Assembly (NCBI GenBank): GCA_049323455.1
Contig: JBMONF010000065.1
Location: forward strand, 1 to 64,000
Direction of reading: 5' to 3'
Source: Hypericibacter sp049323455
GTDB taxonomy: Bacteria > Pseudomonadota > Alphaproteobacteria > Dongiales > Dongiaceae
Length of the DNA: 64,000 nt
This document shows positions 26,717 through 34,400 of the stretch, piece by piece. Made by a program: the position numbers and the translations under genes. The notes under the pieces are model-generated. The model ran no database searches, was not told the DNA's origin, and saw nothing but the letters and a program-made list of their open reading frames with translations. The stretch's first letter is position 1, and every line of letters begins with the position of its first letter.

Positions 26717-27597
26717 CGGCCCCGCTCTTCGGCCGCGTCGCCCTGATCGGCCTCGGCCTGATCGGCTCCTCGCTGTCGCATGCGATGCGCCGGGCGGGGC
26801 TTGCCGGCCACATTGCCGGCACCGCGCGTTCGGAGCGCACCCGCGCGAAAGCGGTCGAGCTCGGGTTGGCGCATAGCATCCATGCCGACGCGGGGTCTTG
26901 CGTGAAGGACGCCGACCTCGTCGTCGTCTGCTCGCCGGTCGGCACCTATGCCGAGATCGGCGCCGCCATCGCCGGCCGGCTGAAGCCGGGAGCGATCCTG
27001 AGCGACGTGGGCTCGGTCAAGCAGGCGGTGATCCGCGATCTCGGGCCGTACGTCCCCGACGGCGTCCATTTCGTGCCGGGCCACCCCGTCGCCGGCACCG
27101 AGCATTCGGGGCCGGAATCCGGCTTCGCCACGCTGTTCGACGGGCGCTGGTGCATCCTGACGCCGCCGCCCGGCACCGACGAGGCGGCGGTCGAGAGACT
27201 GGCCGAGTTCTGGCGGCGTTGCGGCAGCCAGGTCGAGATCATGGAGGCCTCGCATCACGACAAGGTGCTGGCCATCACCTCGCATCTGCCGCACCTGATC
27301 GCCTACACCATCGTCGGCACGGTCACCGACCTCGAGGAGGCGACCAAGAGCGAGGTCATCAAGTTCTCGGCCTCGGGCTTCCGCGATTTCACCCGCATCG
27401 CGGCTTCCGACCCGATCATGTGGCGCGACATCTTCCTCAACAACCGCGAGGCGGTGCTGGAGATGCTGGGCCGCTTCACCGAGGATCTGACGGCGCTGCA
27501 GCGCGCCATCCGCTGGGGCGAGGGCGACAAGCTCGAGGCGCTCTTCACCCGCACGCGCGCCATCCGGCGCGGCATCATCGACGCCAAGCAGGCGTAG
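26713..27597 (+). CDS. tyrA: Prephenate/arogenate dehydrogenase family protein TyrA
   Basis: The 294-aa enzyme has the nucleotide-binding GLGLIGSSLSHAM motif at residues about 11-23, VVVCSPVGTYAEI, SDVGSVKQAV, and the diagnostic active-site segment FVPGHPVAGTEHSGPESG with catalytic His. HLPHLIAYTIVG lies in the helical dimer domain. It oxidatively decarboxylates prephenate (to 4-hydroxyphenylpyruvate) or arogenate (to tyrosine). No ACT or mutase domain is fused; the mutase is encoded by the first gene of the operon. The start at 26713 overlaps the hisC stop. Confidence 0.92.
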   Translation: MTAPLFGRVALIGLGLIGSSLSHAMRRAGLAGHIAGTARSERTRAKAVELGLAHSIHADAGSCVKDADLVVVCSPVGTYAEIGAAIAGRLKPGAILSDVGSVKQAVIRDLGPYVPDGVHFVPGHPVAGTEHSGPESGFATLFDGRWCILTPPPGTDEAAVERLAEFWRRCGSQVEIMEASHHDKVLAITSHLPHLIAYTIVGTVTDLEEATKSEVIKFSASGFRDFTRIAASDPIMWRDIFLNNREAVLEMLGRFTEDLTALQRAIRWGEGDKLEALFTRTRAIRRGIIDAKQA

Positions 27598-27627
27598 AGC
27601 AGGCTCCGCGCTTGGTTCTCCTTCGGT

Positions 27628-27765
27628 GTCATGCCCGGCCTTGAGCCGGGCATCCAGAGACGACCTCGTCCTGAGCCTGTCGAAGGACGAGGTCAGCCTC
27701 ATGGTTCGACAAGCTCCCCATGAGGCTGTGTCCTGGATCGCCGGGTCGAGCCCGGCGATGACATG
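27628..27765. repeat. Composite repeat: family D unit nested in family A unit
   Basis: The outer hairpins GCCCGGCCTTGAGCCGGGC (27633-27651) and GCCGGGTCGAGCCCGGC (27740-27756) belong to family A. Between them lies a family D unit (CTCGTCCTGAGCCTGTCGAA ... TTCGACAAGCTCC) that also occurs at 63353-63414. The arrangement is what insertion of one palindromic element into another would give. The rest of the tyrA-hss spacer (27766-28020) has no gene. Confidence 0.65.
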
Positions 27766-27903
27766 TGAGAGCACCCCGCGCCATTTTTTTCTTGCGCGCC
27801 CTGTCGATTTGCTGAATATCCGCCCCCGAAGACGCCGCACGCACGTGCAACTGGCCCTAGGTCGGGTCAGGCAACGGCCGAAAGCGTCCTTTTTGGATCG
27901 ATC

Positions 27904-27927
27904 GGCGCCCCGGGGGATTGGGGCGCC
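27904..27927 (+). promoter_or_regulatory. Strong hairpin in the leader of homospermidine synthase
   Basis: GGCGCCCC and GGGGCGCC are perfect 8-bp arms around an 8-nt loop GGGGGATT, 94 bp upstream of the hss start. No U-tract follows, so a terminator is unlikely. It may be a leader structure or a protein site. Confidence 0.35.
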
Positions 27928-28020
27928 GGTGCCCGAGAGGGAGCCGTCGATGCTTGCCGGCCGGCGTTGGGGTCTCTCGCCCTCCGGACGGCATGAGCGA
28001 CGCCGAGCGGAGGTGACGAG

Positions 28021-29442
28021 ATGACGAAGAAGTTTCACTACAAAGGGCGCATCCTGATGCTGGGCTACGGCTCGGTCGGCCGTTGCACCCTGCCCTTGAT
28101 CGACCGGCACTTCGACATGCCGATGAGCCACATGGCGATCGTCGAGGCCGACGAAAACCACAAGCATCTGGCGCCTTACATCGCGCGCGGCCTCAACTAC
28201 GAGGTGACGCCGATCGTGCGCGAGAACATGGCCTCCGTCGTCTCGAAATATGTCGGCAAGGGCGACCTGCTCATCAATCTGGCCGTCGAGGTCAGCTCGA
28301 TCGATCTCATGGACTGGTGTCAGGCACATGGCGTGCTCTATATCGATACCTGCATCGAGCCCTGGGCCAATTATTACGACAACGCGGCGCTCACGCCGCA
28401 CCAGCGCAGCAACTACTATCTGCGCTACATGGCGCGCGAGAACGCCAAGTCCTGGCCGAGGGGCTCGCCCTCGGCGCTGCTCACCCACGGCGCCAATCCC
28501 GGTCTCATCAGCCATTTCGTCAAGCAGGCGCTGCTCGACATCTGCAAGATGCGCGGGCTTCCCGCGACCAAGCCCAAATCCAAGGAAGAATGGGCGCGGC
28601 TGATGATGAAGTCCGGCACCAAGGTGATCCATGTCGCCGAGCACGACACCCAGGTTTCGAGCGTGCCGAAGAAGCCGGGCGAGTTCGTCAACACCTGGAG
28701 CGTGCCGGGCTTCGTCGGCGAGGGCCTGCAGCCGGCCGAGCTCGGCTGGGGCACGCACGAGAACCGCCTGCCAATGGACGCCAACGAGCATCCGGTCGGG
28801 CCGAAATGCTCGATCTATCTGAACCAGCCCGGCTGCGTGACGCAGGTGCGCTCCTGGACGCCGATCGGCGGGCCGCTGATCGGCTTCCTCATCACCCATG
28901 GCGAGGCCATCTCCATTCCCGATTATTTCACGGTGTGGGAGAACGGTCAGGCGGTGTACCGGCCGACCTGCCATTACTCCTATCACTGCTGCAACGACGC
29001 GGTGCTGTCGGTGCGCGAGCTGCAGATGAACGGCTTCCGCATGCAGAAGCAGCACCGCATCCTCGGCCACGAGATCACCGAGGGCATCGACGAGCTGGGT
29101 GCGCTCCTGATGGGCGATTTCGGCGCCTACTGGTACGGCTCGCAGCTCTCGATCCAGGAGGCGCGCGAGCTGCTCGGTCCCGAGTTCAACGCCACCTCGA
29201 TTCAGGTGGCCGCCCCGGTGCTGGCCGGCTGCATCTACGTGATCGAGCATCCGACGCGCGGGCTGCTCGAGCCCGAGGACCTCGATCATGATTTCGTGCT
29301 CGACATCTGCCGGCCTTATCTGGGTCCGGTGGTCGGCGTGCATAGCGACTGGACGCCGCTCAAGGACCGCGGCCGCCTCTTCAAGGAGGACGGCCTCGAC
29401 TGGGACGATCCCTGGCAGTTCCGGAATTTCCGCGTGAGCTGA
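28021..29442 (+). CDS. hss: Homospermidine synthase
   Basis: The 473-aa protein is close to the usual ~477 aa of bacterial homospermidine synthase. It uses NAD+ as a prosthetic group to make sym-homospermidine from two putrescines (or putrescine plus spermidine). The Rossmann start is GRILMLGYGSVGRCTLPLI. Further family segments are NLAVEVSSIDLMDWC, YIDTCIEPWANYYDN, THGANPGLISHFVKQ and CHYSYHCCNDAVLSV. GCGGAGGTGACG lies just upstream of the start. Homospermidine is a characteristic polyamine of many alphaproteobacteria. Confidence 0.95.
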   Translation: MTKKFHYKGRILMLGYGSVGRCTLPLIDRHFDMPMSHMAIVEADENHKHLAPYIARGLNYEVTPIVRENMASVVSKYVGKGDLLINLAVEVSSIDLMDWCQAHGVLYIDTCIEPWANYYDNAALTPHQRSNYYLRYMARENAKSWPRGSPSALLTHGANPGLISHFVKQALLDICKMRGLPATKPKSKEEWARLMMKSGTKVIHVAEHDTQVSSVPKKPGEFVNTWSVPGFVGEGLQPAELGWGTHENRLPMDANEHPVGPKCSIYLNQPGCVTQVRSWTPIGGPLIGFLITHGEAISIPDYFTVWENGQAVYRPTCHYSYHCCNDAVLSVRELQMNGFRMQKQHRILGHEITEGIDELGALLMGDFGAYWYGSQLSIQEARELLGPEFNATSIQVAAPVLAGCIYVIEHPTRGLLEPEDLDHDFVLDICRPYLGPVVGVHSDWTPLKDRGRLFKEDGLDWDDPWQFRNFRVS

Positions 29443-29458
29443 GGAGCTACGCGTTCTA

Positions 29459-29573
29459 CCCCTCACCCGCTCGCTTCGCTCGCCTCCCTCTCCCGCAAGG
29501 GGAGAGGGTCAAGAAAAGCTGACCCCCTCCCCAGCGGGCGCAGCCCGCAGGCGGGAGGGCTAGGGGGAGGGCC
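29459..29573. repeat. Palindromic repeat, family B copy
   Basis: CCCTCTCCCGCAAGGGGAGAGGG hairpin, then TCAAGAAAAGCTGACCCC, then a GCGGGCGCAGCCCGC hairpin and GGCTAGGGGGAGGG. It lies between the convergent hss and DUF2125 genes and could also act as a bidirectional transcription block. Confidence 0.65.
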
Positions 29574-29587
29574 TATATCGGTACTGC

Positions 29588-30601
29588 TTACGGCCCCGCC
29601 AGCGGCGGCAGGTCGGCGAGCCGGATCGGACCGGCCCAGAGCGCGCCGTCCTGGGCGGTCAGCGGCAGCTTCACCTTGCCCTCGCCGTCGGCGAGCGCCG
29701 CCAGGCCGAGCACGGCCAGCTGGGCGTTCTGCGGATCGATCAGGCGGGCGTCGGCCAAGGCCGCGATGGCTTCGGGCGCACCTTCGATCTCGGTCGATGC
29801 GGCCGCCAAAGGCCGCAACGACGGGTCGAGCGCGAAGGTCGCATTGCCGGAGAGGTGCAGCGGCCCCCAGCTGAGCGTTATATGGTCGAGATCGATGGCG
29901 CCGCCGGCATCGCGCCAGAGGGACAAGGCGGCGGCATCGGTGCCCGTCGGCGCCGGTCCTTCGAGGCGGCCGGCGAGCTGGATCTCGTCGATCGCCGACC
30001 CGAGCGGTGCCGGCCGGTCGGGCGGCAGAGCGATGTCGTTGGCGGCAAGATCGAAAGCGAGCGCGGTCGGCATCGGTCCCGCGCCGTCGCCTCGCGGCTC
30101 GCTGGCCACCAGCAGCAGGGATCGGATCGTCGTTGCGGTGCGACCCGCCTCGCGCGCGCTCACCTCGGCGATGTCGAGCGTGAGCCGGTCGATACGGCCG
30201 TCCCTGGCCAGATCGAGCCGGCCGTCGGCGCGCGCCGTCAACGCCTCGTAGCGCTTGTCCTTCAGCGTCAGGCTGTGCAGGCCGGGAAAGGTGAAGGCGA
30301 TCCGCAAGGGTGCCCAGGCGGGGGCCGCGAGCGCGATGTCCGGCCCGCTCCAGAACCAGGAGCCGTCGGGCGCCGTAGCCTCGGGCGAAGCGACGCTGGT
30401 CTTGAGCCGGAGCGGGAAGCCGGAGACCCTGATGCGCGAGGCTTCGACGTGGTAGCCCTCGGCGCGGCGCGCGGCGATCCACCCGTCGATGGCATCGGCG
30501 AAGCGGCCGGCGGCGACATACCACCAACCGATCCATCCGGCCGCGAGGACGGCCGCGGCGATGGCGGCAATGAGAAGGATGCGCCGAAGACGCGGGGGCA
30601 T
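29588..30601 (-). CDS. DUF2125 domain protein, membrane-anchored
   Basis: The 337-aa protein has a single N-terminal membrane anchor (RRILLIAAIAAAVLAAGWIGWWYV, residues about 5-28) followed by a periplasmic beta-rich region typical of alphaproteobacterial DUF2125 proteins (GYHVEASRIRVSGFPLRLKTSVASPEA). AsmA-like repetitive strands run to the C-terminus (ADGEGKVKLPLTAQDGALWAGPIRLADLPPL). The start MPPRLRRILL at 30601 is chosen as the anchor edge. Function unknown; similarity in style to lipid-handling AsmA proteins is only an inference. Confidence 0.8.
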   Translation of the reverse strand: MPPRLRRILLIAAIAAAVLAAGWIGWWYVAAGRFADAIDGWIAARRAEGYHVEASRIRVSGFPLRLKTSVASPEATAPDGSWFWSGPDIALAAPAWAPLRIAFTFPGLHSLTLKDKRYEALTARADGRLDLARDGRIDRLTLDIAEVSAREAGRTATTIRSLLLVASEPRGDGAGPMPTALAFDLAANDIALPPDRPAPLGSAIDEIQLAGRLEGPAPTGTDAAALSLWRDAGGAIDLDHITLSWGPLHLSGNATFALDPSLRPLAAASTEIEGAPEAIAALADARLIDPQNAQLAVLGLAALADGEGKVKLPLTAQDGALWAGPIRLADLPPLAGP

Positions 30602-30644
30602 GGTCCCACGAGGTTTAAAACCTATCCCGTTCAAGTGGAACACC

Positions 30645-30720
30645 CCTTCGTCGCCCCGGCGAAGCCGGCTGCGGGGCCCAGGGCTACTGCACGTCACTTG
30701 CCGCTGGGTCCCCGCCTTCG
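30645..30720. repeat. Palindromic repeat, family C-like
   Basis: CGTCGCCCCGGCGAAGCCGG ... GGGTCCCCGCCTTCGCG. It resembles the GTCATTCCCGCGAAAGCGGG family seen at 38895-38985 and 53961-54033. It lies in the DUF2125-EamA spacer (30602-31200), which holds only repeats. Confidence 0.5.
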
Positions 30721-30729
30721 CGCCAGGGC

Positions 30730-31003
30730 ATGCACATAACGTCTTTCCTTATTCGTCATCCCAGACGCCAGGCGAGCCCAAAGCCCTAAAGGGCTTTGGA
30801 TTTGCGAGCCTTGCGACCTGCCTTCGCCGACCTTCCTTCGCCCGCCGGGCACGGCTGAGACGCTGTACCGAATGCTTAGCGGCGGGCTTCGCGAAGGCGG
30901 GAGCGAAGCCGCTCCGGCTTCGCGCAGGCAGGTCCGGGATCCATGGCGACACCAGGCTCGACAATCGATACGGGTCCCCGCTTTCGCGGGACGACGATGG
31001 GTT
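30730..31003. repeat. Long dispersed repeat, family E copy 2
   Basis: It begins ATGCACATAACGTCTTTCCT and CGTCATCCCAGACGCCAGGC, continues CGAGCCTTGCGACCTGCCTT and CTTCGCGCAGGCAGGTCCGG, and ends with a CCCCGCTTTCGCGGGACGAC hairpin. It matches 12586-12816 but has about 85 extra bases in the middle (about 30830-30915). Both copies keep open the same frame encoding a WDDE-ending peptide. The remainder to 31200 shows nothing recognisable. Confidence 0.75.
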
Positions 31004-31200
31004 GCGATTCCGTCTGAGCGAAGCCTGCTCTAGCAGATTGGACGGCGCGGCATAGCGAAACTCGTCGGGATCGTCGAGAGTTCCGGGCTTGCGCCGTTTG
31101 CCGAGTAGGCTCGAAGTGGCCATACCCCTCGCGCTTGCGAGGCCCGGGCCTGCCGTTATGATGGCGAAAATTCTGGGCTTTCCATCTTCCTCAGTTTGCG

Positions 31201-32100
31201 ATGAGCGTTCCTCCGGTCGCGCCCGCGGCTCCCGCCACGGCCCGGCTCCTCCAGGCCGGCGCGCCCGGTCTGTTCGTGGTCCTCTGGGCCACCGGCTTCG
31301 CCATGGCGAGACTGGGCCTGCCCTACGCGCCGCCCTTCACCATCCTGCTGCTGCGTTTCATCGCCGTGGTGGCGGTGATCCTGCCGGTGAGCCTCGTCAC
31401 GCAGGCACCCTGGCCGCGGAGCTGGCGCCAGGCAGCCCACGTGGCGGTGGTGGGCGTGCTGCTGCAGACCGCTTATCTCGGCGGCGTCTATGCGGCGATC
31501 GCGGCCGGCGTGCCCTCGGGCATCAGCGCGCTGATCGTGGGTCTCCAGCCGGTGCTGACGGCGGCGGTGGTGGGCCCGTTCCTGGGCGAGCGCGTGTCCG
31601 CGCGCCAATGGCTGGGGCTGGCGCTGGGCTTCGCCGGTGTGGCGCTGGTGCTGGGCGAGAAGCTGGAATTCGACCGGGCGCAGAGCTGGGGCGTCCTGTT
31701 CGCGGTCATCGGCCTTGTCGCCATCACGGCGGCCACGCTCTATCAGAAGCGCTTCTGCGGCGCGGTCGATCTCAGGACCGGCGCGGTGATCCAATATGCC
31801 GCGGCCACGCTCTCGACCCTGCCGATCGTGGCGTGGCTCGGCTGGGGCCAGGTGCGCTGGACCGGCGAGTTCGTGCTCGCGCTCGGCTGGCTGGTCTTGG
31901 TGCTGTCGCTGGGCGCGGTCTCGATCCTGACCTGGCTCATCCGCCACGGGGCGGCCTCGCGCGTCACCAGCCTGTTCTATCTGGTGCCGCCGGTGGCGGC
32001 CCTCATGGGCTGGGTGATGTTCGACGAGCGGCTGGCGCCGCCGGCATTGTTCGGCATGGCGCTGGCGGCCGCGGGCGTGGCGCTGGTGATGCGCAAATGA
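31201..32100 (+). CDS. EamA/DMT-family transporter
   Basis: The 299-aa membrane protein has ten hydrophobic segments as two EamA repeats, the first starting FVVLWATGFAMARLGLPYAPPFTILLLRF and the second VLFAVIGLVAITAATLYQKRF. Typical family marks are ALIVGLQPVLTAAVVGPFLGERVSARQWLGLALGFAGVALVLG and FYLVPPVAALMGWVMFDERL. It probably exports a metabolite or amino acid, but the substrate cannot be read. It is 16 bp upstream of the ChaC-like gene on the same strand. Confidence 0.85.
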   Translation: MSVPPVAPAAPATARLLQAGAPGLFVVLWATGFAMARLGLPYAPPFTILLLRFIAVVAVILPVSLVTQAPWPRSWRQAAHVAVVGVLLQTAYLGGVYAAIAAGVPSGISALIVGLQPVLTAAVVGPFLGERVSARQWLGLALGFAGVALVLGEKLEFDRAQSWGVLFAVIGLVAITAATLYQKRFCGAVDLRTGAVIQYAAATLSTLPIVAWLGWGQVRWTGEFVLALGWLVLVLSLGAVSILTWLIRHGAASRVTSLFYLVPPVAALMGWVMFDERLAPPALFGMALAAAGVALVMRK

Positions 32101-32116
32101 GGTCCGTGCCCCCGGC

Positions 32117-32707
32117 ATGAACGAAAGCCATTTGATCGAGACCCGGCGCCTCGAGCCGCCGCCCAAGGGCGAGTTCTGGGTGTTCGGCTACGGCTCGCTG
32201 ATGTGGCGGCCCGAATTTCCCTATCGGAAGGTCGAATCGGCCCTGCTCAGGGGCTGGCACCGCGCCTTCTGCATCTGGTCCCACCATTATCGCGGCACGC
32301 GGGCGCGGCCGGGGCTCGTGCTGGGGCTCGATCGCGGCGGTGCTTGCCGTGGCCGCGCCTTCCTCATCGCGCGCAAGGACGGTGCCGAGGTCGCGCGCTA
32401 TCTCCACGGACGCGAGATGATCACGGGCGTGTACGAGCCGCGCTATCTGACGATCGAGCTGGCCGACGGAAGGCGCGTGCGCGCCGCCGCCTATCTCGCC
32501 GACCGGCGCCACCCGCAATATGCCGGCAAGCTGGCGCCCGAACGGTTGCTCGAGATCATCTGCGCCGCCCACGGGTCCGCCGGCAGCAATCTCGATTATC
32601 TGCGCAACACCGTGGCGCATCTGGACGAGCTCGGCATCGCCGACGGCCCGCTGCATCGGCTGCTGGTCATGGCCGAGACGCGCGGCGAGGGCGGCGGCGA
32701 CACCTGA
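32117..32707 (+). CDS. ChaC-like gamma-glutamylcyclotransferase
   Basis: The 196-aa protein has the GGCT/ChaC fold signature WVFGYGSLMWRPEFPY, the substrate-binding YGSL loop at residues about 26-29, followed by FCIWSHHYRGTRARPGLVLGLDRGG and ITGVYEPRYLTIEL. ChaC enzymes cleave the gamma-glutamyl group of glutathione to give 5-oxoproline and Cys-Gly. It follows the EamA gene closely and the two are probably co-transcribed. Glutathione turnover also connects to gloB and GST elsewhere in the window, though not as an operon. Confidence 0.88.
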   Translation: MNESHLIETRRLEPPPKGEFWVFGYGSLMWRPEFPYRKVESALLRGWHRAFCIWSHHYRGTRARPGLVLGLDRGGACRGRAFLIARKDGAEVARYLHGREMITGVYEPRYLTIELADGRRVRAAAYLADRRHPQYAGKLAPERLLEIICAAHGSAGSNLDYLRNTVAHLDELGIADGPLHRLLVMAETRGEGGGDT

Positions 32708-32980
32708 GCCTGCTCTTGGCGTCGCCACCGGCGCGGGCGAGTGGCGGCCGAGCCGACGTTTCGGCCGCGCCGTGCCATCGATCGCCGTCGCCGAATTCAC
32801 AAGCCATGCTTGTGAAAGCGCGGCAACGGGCGCCGTCGTCTTTGCAGCGTGGCACTGTGGAACTCGCGGAATTCCGATCGAAATCGACATGATCCCGCGC
32901 GCGGCCGGGTTGCAACGCGATCGTCCGCGCCCATATCGAACCGAGCCGCTCCGGCGCCACGCGGTTCGTTCGAGGGAAGG

Positions 32981-33985
32981 ATGGATACGCCGATCTGGGT
33001 CTGGCTCGGTTTTCTCGCCTTCGTCTTGCTGTTGCTCGCCTTCGACCTCGGCCTGCTGCACCGCAAGCAGCGCGAGATCAAGGTCAACGAGGCGCTCTGT
33101 CTCAGCCTCGTCTATTTTTTTCTGGCGGCTGTCTTCAACGCCGGCGTGTTCCGGCTGCGCGGCGAGCAGGCCGGCTGGGAGTTCATGACCGGCTATTTGA
33201 TCGAGAAGAGCCTCAGCCTCGACAACATCTTCGTCTTCGTCCTGGTCTTCACCCACTTTGCGGTGCCCGCCGTCTATCAGCACCGCGTGTTGTTCTGGGG
33301 CATCCTCGGCGCGCTCGCGATGCGAGGGTTGATGATCGGGGCGGGCGCCGCGCTGATCGCGGCCTTTCACTGGATCCTCTATCTCTTCGGCGCGTTCCTG
33401 GTGGCGACCGCGATCAAGATGCTTCTGGCCGCCGATGCGAAGCCGGACCTCTCCAGGAACCGCGTGCTGAACTTCGTCCGCAGCCGATTCCGCGTGACGG
33501 ACGCCTATCACGACGAGCGCTTCTTCATCCGCCGCGACGGGCGTCTCTGGGCGACGCCGCTGTTCCTCGCCCTGGTGCTCATCGAATTGACGGATCTGGT
33601 GTTCGCCGTCGATTCGATTCCCGCGATCTTCGCCATCACGCAGGATCCCTTCATCGTCTACAGCTCGAACGTGTTCGCGATCCTGGGCCTGCGCGCGCTC
33701 TATTTCGCGCTGGCCGCCGTCGTGCACCGTTTCCACTATCTCAAATACGGCTTGTCGCTGGTGCTGCTGGTGATCGGCGGCAAGATGCTGGCGGCGGATT
33801 TCTACAAGCTGCCGACCTGGACGGCGCTGGCCATCACCGCCACGCTCATCGGCGGCTCGATCCTGGCCTCGCTGCTGCGCCCGGTGCGGGAGGCCGTGCC
33901 GGCCGGCTGGATCCCGGGCTCGCCGGCGCAGCCCGAACCGGTCGAGGAGACGGCCGTGCGCCCCGAGGAGCGGAAGGCGCTCTGA
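32981..33985 (+). CDS. TerC/Alx-family integral membrane protein
   Basis: The 334-aa product has nine hydrophobic segments. The conserved acidic membrane residues typical of TerC/Alx lie in EKSLSLDNIFVFVLVFTHFAVP and IELTDLVFAVDSIPAIFAITQDPFIVYSSN. Members act in metal (manganese) export or tellurite-resistance contexts and metalate secreted proteins in some bacteria. The start MDTPIWVWLGFLAF at 32981 follows GAGGGAAGG; longer versions add a non-hydrophobic shadow. No manganese riboswitch (yybP type) was recognised in the 273-bp leader. Confidence 0.88.
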   Translation: MDTPIWVWLGFLAFVLLLLAFDLGLLHRKQREIKVNEALCLSLVYFFLAAVFNAGVFRLRGEQAGWEFMTGYLIEKSLSLDNIFVFVLVFTHFAVPAVYQHRVLFWGILGALAMRGLMIGAGAALIAAFHWILYLFGAFLVATAIKMLLAADAKPDLSRNRVLNFVRSRFRVTDAYHDERFFIRRDGRLWATPLFLALVLIELTDLVFAVDSIPAIFAITQDPFIVYSSNVFAILGLRALYFALAAVVHRFHYLKYGLSLVLLVIGGKMLAADFYKLPTWTALAITATLIGGSILASLLRPVREAVPAGWIPGSPAQPEPVEETAVRPEERKAL

Positions 33986-34010
33986 GGCCCGCCGTTCCTC
34001 GCGAGACCCT

Positions 34011-34235
34011 TCAGGGCGTCTGGTTCTCGATCCCGCGGAAGAAGCCCAGCAAGGTCTCGGCGAAGCGAACCAGGCTGCCGATGTCGCCGAGCGCCAGGAA
34101 CAGCAGCAGCACGATGAGCCCGCCCAGCACCCAGACATACCAGGGCCGCTCGGCTTCGAGCTTGGTGCCGCATTGCGGGCATTGATCGGCAAGCCGGCTC
34201 ACGGTCGCGCCGCAATGAGGGCAGGGACGGGCCAT
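34011..34235 (-). CDS. Small zinc-ribbon membrane protein
   Basis: The 74-aa protein has an N-terminal zinc ribbon CPHCGATVSRLADQCPQCG (two CxxC pairs, residues 5-23) followed by one transmembrane helix VWVLGGLIVLLLFLALG. The topology would place the ribbon in the cytoplasm. Function unknown; such proteins are common and uncharacterised. It faces the terC gene convergently. Confidence 0.75.
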   Translation of the reverse strand: MARPCPHCGATVSRLADQCPQCGTKLEAERPWYVWVLGGLIVLLLFLALGDIGSLVRFAETLLGFFRGIENQTP

Positions 34236-34287
34236 GGCCGGCGGCCGTCAGGGTCGGCTTCGCCGCGACGGAACCGTTTCTTCTTTC

Positions 34288-34350
34288 GTCATTGCCGGGC
34301 TTGACCCGGCAATCCATGCCATGGACCCCCGGGTCAAGCCCGGGGGTGAC
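34288..34350. repeat. Palindromic repeat, family A copy 2
   Basis: GTCATTGCCGGGCTTGACCC ... GGGTCAAGCCCGGGGGTGAC. It is almost identical to 3834-3896. Confidence 0.75.
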
Positions 34351-34400
34351 GGGAAGAAAGGCGGTTTCATCCAGGCAGGATCGGGTTCAGCGCCCAGCGC

